A stretch of DNA of 11,010 nucleotides from assembly GCA_046706145.1 (NCBI GenBank), contig JBJKPP010000203.1, positions 1 through 11,010 of the forward strand, in the 5' to 3' direction. Below the pieces are notes generated by a model. The model saw nothing but the letters and a program-made list of their open reading frames with translations, did not search any database and was not told where the DNA came from. The stretch comes from JBJKPP01 sp046706145 (GTDB lineage: Bacteria > Bacteroidota > Ignavibacteria > Ignavibacteriales > Ignavibacteriaceae). Of the stretch, positions 6,952 to 11,010 are shown piece after piece (the stretch's first letter is position 1; every line of letters starts with the position of its first letter). The position numbers and the translations under genes were made by a program.

Positions 6952-7878
6952 ATGAAAAAAACACAGCCCAAGGTAGTCAACATAATTGGTTTTCCTATGG
7001 ATTTAGGCGCCGGAAGAAGAGGCGTCGATATGGGACCCTCTGCCTTAAGAATTGCCGGGTTGCAAACAAAACTGAAAAACCTCGGCTACAAAGTTATTGA
7101 CAGTGGAGACATTTTTATTCAGAATATTGAAACCGTCAAAGAAACGAATCCGAAGATGAAGCATTTGAGCGAGATTCTAAAAACATGCAAAGTTTTAGCT
7201 AAAAAAGTGGAAAAAGTTTTGATGGATGGTCAGTTTCCTCTATGCATTGGCGGTGACCACTCAATGGCAATCGGCTCAGTTGCTGGAATTTCTTCATACT
7301 GTAAAAAGAAAAAATTAGAGCTCGGTCTAATCTGGATAGATGCCCATGCAGACATGAATACGGATTCCACTACACCTTCGGGAAATATTCATGGAATGCC
7401 TCTTGCGGCAGCAGTTGGACTTGGAAATAAAAAGCTGGTTAACTTTTTAGAATTCTCTCCAAAAATAAAACCTGAAAACATCGCACTAATCGGATTAAGA
7501 AGTATTGACCCGTTGGAAAAAGAGAACATAAAAAAAGCCGGATTAAAATACGTTTTCACAATGGAAGATGTGGACAAAACGGGAGTACACAAAATAATAG
7601 CACAAGTTTTGAAAAGAATGAAAGGAAATGTTGACCATCTTCATGTAAGTTTTGACCTTGATAGTGTTGACCCAACTGTTGTGCCGGGAGTAGGAACACC
7701 TGTGCCCGGTGGATTTAGTTACAGAGAGGCCCACCTCATAATGGAATCAATTGCTGAATGCGGCTATTTGTCATCCTTGGAAATAACAGAAGTGAATCCA
7801 ATTTTAGATGATAAAAACAAGAGTGCGGTATTCGCCTGCGATTTGATTGCTTCCAGCATGGGACAGCGGATTCTATAA
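6952..7878 (+). CDS. rocF: Arginase (ureohydrolase family)
   Basis: A complete 308-residue cytoplasmic enzyme that hydrolyses L-arginine to L-ornithine and urea with a binuclear manganese centre. All six metal ligands are visible: H103 in 'GGDHS', D130, H132 and D134 in 'WIDAHAD', and D235 and D237 in 'SFDLD'. The substrate loop N136...S143-G-N-I-H147-G matches the arginase pattern, where the human enzyme has N130, S137 and H141. E280 in 'EVNP' corresponds to the glutamate contacting the guanidinium group. 'DPTVVPGVGTPVPGG' also favours arginase over agmatinase or formimidoylglutamase. The ATG at 6952 gives a normal family N-terminus ('VNIIGFPMDLGAGRRGVDMGPSALR'-like, residues 9-33). No Shine-Dalgarno sequence is seen. 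The downstream membrane protein begins after 39 nt and is probably co-transcribed. No other arginine-metabolism gene is in the window. Confidence 0.95.
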   Translation: MKKTQPKVVNIIGFPMDLGAGRRGVDMGPSALRIAGLQTKLKNLGYKVIDSGDIFIQNIETVKETNPKMKHLSEILKTCKVLAKKVEKVLMDGQFPLCIGGDHSMAIGSVAGISSYCKKKKLELGLIWIDAHADMNTDSTTPSGNIHGMPLAAAVGLGNKKLVNFLEFSPKIKPENIALIGLRSIDPLEKENIKKAGLKYVFTMEDVDKTGVHKIIAQVLKRMKGNVDHLHVSFDLDSVDPTVVPGVGTPVPGGFSYREAHLIMESIAECGYLSSLEITEVNPILDDKNKSAVFACDLIASSMGQRIL

Positions 7879-7917
7879 TTATATCTTAATAATCATTTTT
7901 TAAAGAAATTTATTCTA

Positions 7918-8418
7918 TTGAAATCTGACCAATCAATAATTACATATTTACTCTTATTCTTAATACTAGCTACTTTTGCAAAAACGGTAGGATTACTAAA
8001 TATTAATTATTCTGAAATATTCGGTTATGCATTAATTTTTTATGGGATTGCAGATGTTTATTTAGTATTCGGTTCACACAAGAAATTTAGATTATTCTTC
8101 GGTGCGGCTGCATTCATAGTAGGAACTTATCTTTTTATAATAAACAACTTCATATTATTCGGCACAAATAATTTAATTCCCCCACTAATTCTTTTTGTTA
8201 TTGCAGGTTCGTTTTTCATAATTTATCTGGATAATTATAAGTTAATTTCAAACCTGATTATTTCACTAATCTTTTTAATACTCGGAATTGTCTCAATACA
8301 GCTCTTGGGCTCAGATGAAAAGGGCAATATTTTTATTGCTGTAAACAGGGTTATTTTAAGTTACTGGCCAATTTTTCTTATTGCAATAGGGATTATACTC
8401 TTAATCAGAAAAAGATGA
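7918..8418 (+). CDS. Six-helix inner-membrane protein, TTG start
   Basis: A small hydrophobic protein of 166 residues with about six predicted membrane helices (roughly residues 8-27, 33-51, 56-80, 86-104, 109-131 and 145-164). It ends in a basic 'RKR' tail. The C-terminal 'YWPIFLIAIGIILLIRK' resembles the last helix of LiaI/LiaF-like and DUF5668 membrane regions, but no catalytic or binding motif identifies a function. The start is a TTG at 7918, preceded eight nucleotides upstream by an AAAGAAA purine run. No methionine codon occurs anywhere in the frame, so an ATG start is impossible. The frame continues upstream only to the arginase stop codon (7876-7878), which is in the same frame. The gene probably shares the arginase transcript. 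Confidence 0.72.
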   Translation: MKSDQSIITYLLLFLILATFAKTVGLLNINYSEIFGYALIFYGIADVYLVFGSHKKFRLFFGAAAFIVGTYLFIINNFILFGTNNLIPPLILFVIAGSFFIIYLDNYKLISNLIISLIFLILGIVSIQLLGSDEKGNIFIAVNRVILSYWPIFLIAIGIILLIRKR

Positions 8419-8525
8419 CTTGTGCTGTTTAAATTCTCCGTGAAATAATCTTTAATAAAAAAATTATTAGCAAAATAAATGATAAGGTAAACTTTTCTAT
8501 GAAGTTCCGCATAAATGCAGGTTCG

Positions 8526-8667
8526 AACTCATCCTAATCCTTCTCTTAAAAATAGAAGGACTTGTTTTCAGTAATAACTTTTCATTAAATATTCTGTCAG
8601 GGGTAAAAAATGTAGAGCTTTTTCAACAATAAGTCCCTCTCTAATAAGAGAGGGATTAGGGTGAGTT
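8526..8667. repeat. MITE-like inverted-repeat element, about 142 bp
   Basis: Two inverted copies of a roughly 40-nt unit face each other. The outer 20 nt (8526-8545 against the complement of 8648-8667) match at 18 positions, beginning AACTCA(T/C)CCTAATCC. The similarity continues through CTCTTA and GGACTT(G/A)TT with one small gap. Each end can also fold by itself: TCCTTCT (8538-8544) with AGAAGGA (8554-8560), and TCCCTCTC (8634-8641) with GAGAGGGA (8648-8655). No coding capacity is seen and no clear target-site duplication flanks it. This is the form of a non-autonomous, palindromic intergenic repeat. It may also act as a bidirectional transcription barrier before alaS. Confidence 0.75.
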
Positions 8668-8691
8668 AATTCATTTGGGATGAAGATAGAC

Positions 8692-8706
8692 TGCCCGCCT
8701 ACTGGG
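8692..8706. repeat. Possible decayed copy of the alaS palindromic repeat
   Basis: Positions 8694-8705 match the left half of the second alaS palindrome (10385-10396) at 10 of 12 positions, sharing the GCCTAC core. The right arm (AGGCAGG) is missing and the sequence turns AT-rich instead. It may be a truncated or eroded copy. A match this short could also be chance, although it lies less than 100 bp from the first alaS copy. Confidence 0.35.
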
Positions 8707-8773
8707 AAATATGCTCTTCAGCCTTAATCCTTATTTTATTATCTTTAAAGTTTATTAAAATTTTTTTATTACA

Positions 8774-11010
8774 ATGCCGACTTCGAGAAAAACTTTACCT
8801 ACCGCTAGGCAGGTAAGACAACAATTTTTAGACTTCTTCAAAGGAAAAGAGCATAGAATTGTGCCGAGTGCTCCAGTGGTTCCTTATGATGACCCAACCT
8901 TACTTTTTACAAATGCGGGGATGAATCAGTTTAAAGATGTTTTTCTTGGAAGCGGGCAAAGAGATTACAAAAGAGCAGCCGACACACAAAAGTGTATTCG
9001 CGTAAGCGGCAAGCACAACGACCTCGAAGAAGTTGGACACGACACTTACCATCATACGTTTTTTGAAATGCTTGGGAATTGGTCCTTTGGAGATTATTAT
9101 AAAAAAGAAGCTATCGAATGGGGCTGGGAATTATTGACCGAAGTTTGGAAATTGCCGAAAGAAAGATTATGGGCAACAGTTTACAGGAACGATGATGAAG
9201 CTTTTAATTATTGGAAAACGCAAACAGACATAAATCCCAAACACATTTTAAGATTTGATGAAAAAGATAATTTCTGGGAAATGGGAGAAACCGGACCATG
9301 CGGGCCTTGCTCAGAGATTCACATAAACCTCGGCGATGATTATAATAATCCTAAATACGTAAATGCAGGTCTGCCGGTTTGTATTGAAATTTGGAATTTA
9401 GTTTTCATCCAATACAATAGAGATGAAAATGATACTTTGCATGAACTTCCCGCAAAACATGTTGATACGGGAATGGGATTCGAAAGAGTATGTGCTATCC
9501 TGCAAAAAAAATCTTCTAACTATGATACCGATGTTTTTAAACCATTAATTGATTCCATTTCCAACTTATCGGGGATAAAATACGATAAAGAAGAAGATAA
9601 AATTGCCATGCGGGTTATTGCCGACCACATTCGTGCATTGAGTTTTGCAATCGCTGACGGTGCAATTCCAGGAAATGAAGGAAGGGGTTATGTACTTCGC
9701 AGAATTTTGAGAAGAGCGGCACGTTATGCAAGAAAAATTAATCTTGGCGACCCTTTCCTTTTCAAATTAGTTTCTGTTCTCGCAAAAGAAATGGGAGACG
9801 TTTTTCCTGAACTAAAGGAAAAACAAGATTACATCGAAAAAGTAATTAAAGCAGAAGAAGAAAGTTTCAATTCAACACTTGATAAAGGAATAGAACTATT
9901 TGAAGGATTAGTTCAAGGTTTGAAAAATGATGGAATAAAGACTATACCTGGCGAAGAAGTTTTTAAATTATATGATACTTTTGGATTTCCCCCGGATTTA
10001 ACAAACGTAATGGCAAAAGAAAAGGGATTTGAAATTGATGAATCTGGTTTTAATAAATTAATGGAGGAGCAAAGGGAAAAATCACGTAAAAGCCAACAAT
10101 TCACTTCTACATTCACCTTCCCTTTAACAAAATCAATACGAACAGTGGACGGAAATGAAGATAAAGAAACCGAATTTACAGGCTATGACGAGTTAAAATC
10201 TAAAGCCAAAATAATCGGGTACAGAAAAGAAAATGGGAATGACCTCGTAGTTCTCGATAAAACTCCTTTTTATGTGGAAGCCGGCGGGCAGATTGATGAC
10301 AGCGGCGAAATTCTAATAGGGGATAATGAACTAAATGTAGTTGATGTAACAAAAATCGATAACAAAATTATTCATGTATTAGAACCTGCCTACCGGACAG
10401 GCAGGAATGAAAAGAAAAGTTTGATTGTTCCCGGAACTGAAGTTCTTGCGGAGGTAGATGAAAAAAGACGCTGGGATATAATGAGAAATCATACCGCAAC
10501 TCATTTTCTACATGCGGCCTTAAGAAAAATTTTAGGAACTCATGCTCATCAGGCCGGTTCTTATGTAGGACCTGATAGGTTAAGATTCGACTTCACACAT
10601 TTCAAAAAGGTAAGCGAACAAGAGCTCAAAGAAATTGAGGCTATGGTAAATGAAAAACTAAGAGAAAACATCCCTTTGCAGCACCACAGAAATACTCCAT
10701 TTGATGTTGCAAAAAAAATGGGCGCTCTTATGTTTTTTGGAGATAAATATGGAGATAAGGTAAATGTTGTCCAATTCGGTGACTTCTCAATGGAATTTTG
10801 CGGAGGAACACATGTTAAAGATTCTTCACAAATTGGTCTATTCAAAATTATTCACGAATCATCAATTGCAAGCGGTGTAAGAAGAGTTGAGGCTGTTACA
10901 GGTCTTGGCGTGGAAAATTATATTGAATCACAATTGAATAACCTAAAAGAATCTGAAGAGAAAATATCTCTATTAGTTGACGAAAAGAAACATCTTGAAA
11001 AAGAAATATC
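8774..11010 (+). CDS. alaS: Alanyl-tRNA synthetase, 3' end beyond window
   Basis: The first 745 residues of a protein normally about 870-880 long. It charges tRNA-Ala with alanine and clears mischarged Ser/Gly-tRNA-Ala. The class II aminoacylation domain shows 'RQQFLDFF' (15-22), 'VPYDDPTLLFTNAGMNQFKDVFLG' in motif 1 (36-59), 'MGETGPCGPCSEIH' and 'GRGYVLRRILRRAARYARK'. The editing-domain zinc ligands are H573 and H577 in 'HTATH' and C676 and H680 in 'CGGTH', a close match to H564, H568, C666 and H670 of the E. coli enzyme. The window cuts the protein in the coiled segment before the C-terminal domain. The ATG at 8774 is the only possible start, since the next methionine is residue 50 inside motif 1. 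Two palindromic inserts add residues at about 6-12 and at 538-544. No Shine-Dalgarno sequence is visible. Confidence 0.97.
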   Translation, partial: MPTSRKTLPTARQVRQQFLDFFKGKEHRIVPSAPVVPYDDPTLLFTNAGMNQFKDVFLGSGQRDYKRAADTQKCIRVSGKHNDLEEVGHDTYHHTFFEMLGNWSFGDYYKKEAIEWGWELLTEVWKLPKERLWATVYRNDDEAFNYWKTQTDINPKHILRFDEKDNFWEMGETGPCGPCSEIHINLGDDYNNPKYVNAGLPVCIEIWNLVFIQYNRDENDTLHELPAKHVDTGMGFERVCAILQKKSSNYDTDVFKPLIDSISNLSGIKYDKEEDKIAMRVIADHIRALSFAIADGAIPGNEGRGYVLRRILRRAARYARKINLGDPFLFKLVSVLAKEMGDVFPELKEKQDYIEKVIKAEEESFNSTLDKGIELFEGLVQGLKNDGIKTIPGEEVFKLYDTFGFPPDLTNVMAKEKGFEIDESGFNKLMEEQREKSRKSQQFTSTFTFPLTKSIRTVDGNEDKETEFTGYDELKSKAKIIGYRKENGNDLVVLDKTPFYVEAGGQIDDSGEILIGDNELNVVDVTKIDNKIIHVLEPAYRTGRNEKKSLIVPGTEVLAEVDEKRRWDIMRNHTATHFLHAALRKILGTHAHQAGSYVGPDRLRFDFTHFKKVSEQELKEIEAMVNEKLRENIPLQHHRNTPFDVAKKMGALMFFGDKYGDKVNVVQFGDFSMEFCGGTHVKDSSQIGLFKIIHESSIASGVRRVEAVTGLGVENYIESQLNNLKESEEKISLLVDEKKHLEKEI
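8795..8816. repeat. Palindromic repeat inside alaS, copy 1
   Basis: Arms TTACCTACC (8795-8803) and GGCAGGTAA (8808-8816) pair at eight of nine positions around the loop GCTA. The DNA is translated as part of Leu8-Pro-Thr-Ala-Arg-Gln-Val14. AlaRS proteins usually run directly from a short start such as Met-Thr-Ser-Arg into the 'RQxFLDFF' helix, so about seven residues (roughly 6-12) look inserted. The CCTACCG and AGGCAGG blocks are identical to those of copy 2. Confidence 0.7.
10385..10405. repeat. Palindromic repeat inside alaS, copy 2
   Basis: Arms CCTGCCT (10385-10391) and AGGCAGG (10399-10405) are perfectly complementary around a 7-nt centre ACCGGAC, giving a 21-nt element. It is read in frame as seven residues, Pro538-Ala-Tyr-Arg-Thr-Gly-Arg544, between 'IIHVLE' and 'NEKKSLIVPGTEV'. 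This is the loop before the editing domain's 'RRWDIMRNHTATH' segment, where AlaRS length varies. Its exact multiple-of-three length keeps the frame intact. Confidence 0.78.

Larger units (their letters stand above)
8419..8773. other. 355-nt gene-free gap before alaS
   Basis: No open frame that I would call a gene. From left to right it holds an AT-only weak inverted repeat (AATAAT at 8444-8449 against ATTATT at 8463-8468), the MITE-like element at 8526-8667, a possible decayed palindromic repeat at 8692-8706, and an AT-rich stretch before the alaS start. TATCTTTA at 8740-8747 matches seven of the eight positions of the Bacteroidota -7 element TAnnTTTG. No TTG lies at the matching -33 distance, so it remains a weak alaS promoter candidate. 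Confidence 0.5.

Noticed and set aside
8444..8468. AATAAT/ATTATT inverted repeat as a terminator for the arginase and membrane-protein transcript.
   Set aside because: The stem is only six A:T pairs with a 13-nt loop and no proper T-tract, so it is too weak to call in DNA of this composition.
8514..8530. GCAGGTTCGAACTC looks like the T-arm of a tRNA.
   Set aside because: The five bases before TTCGAAC do not pair with those after it, and no acceptor, D or anticodon arm can be built upstream. At most it is chance or a remnant.
8701..8773. Possible T-box or other leader controlling alaS.
   Set aside because: No T-box consensus, no specifier hairpin and no terminator/antiterminator pair are visible. 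The 100 nt before the start are plain AT-rich DNA.

Overview
The window is AT-rich DNA with tightly packed genes, few Shine-Dalgarno sequences, and a secreted protein built from SBBP-like, Ig-like and YCF48/BNR-like repeats. With a DUF4922-type protein next to a SpoIID/LytB homologue and two glycosyltransferases, this points to the Bacteroidota/Chlorobiota/Ignavibacteriota group. An Ignavibacteria-like genome is my best guess. This is inference from gene style, not from a marker phylogeny.

Layout. (1) 1-1534, minus strand: the N-terminal 511 residues of a large secreted beta-propeller/Ig protein that runs off the left edge. (2) 1535-1780: intergenic DNA with a hairpin plus T-tract, direct repeats and a small palindrome. 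(3) 1781-6803, minus strand: a compact four-gene operon with gaps of 8, 9 and 17 nt. In transcription order it encodes a SpoIID/LytB-domain protein without a visible signal peptide, a GT-B (family 4) glycosyltransferase, a protein with two GT-A domains of which the first looks degenerate, and a DUF4922/HIT-fold protein resembling GDP-hexose phosphorylases. (4) 6804-6951: a divergent control region with a 7-3-7 dyad. (5) 6952-8418, plus strand: a complete arginase followed by a six-helix membrane protein that starts at TTG and contains no internal methionine. (6) 8419-8773: a 355-nt gap holding a MITE-like inverted-repeat element (8526-8667) and a possible decayed palindromic repeat. (7) 8774 to the right edge, plus strand: alaS, the first 745 residues of alanyl-tRNA synthetase.

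Two things stand out. First, alaS carries two related short palindromes (8795-8816 and 10385-10405). Both lie inside the reading frame, encode extra residues at positions where the family normally has none, and are read in different frames. They behave like the in-gene palindromic elements known from Rickettsia. Second, the four-gene operon joins a nucleotide-sugar phosphorylase-like protein, two glycosyltransferases and a SpoIID-type protein that appears cytoplasmic. That combination suggests an uncharacterised glycan or cell-envelope pathway. No transposase, CRISPR array, rRNA or tRNA was found.
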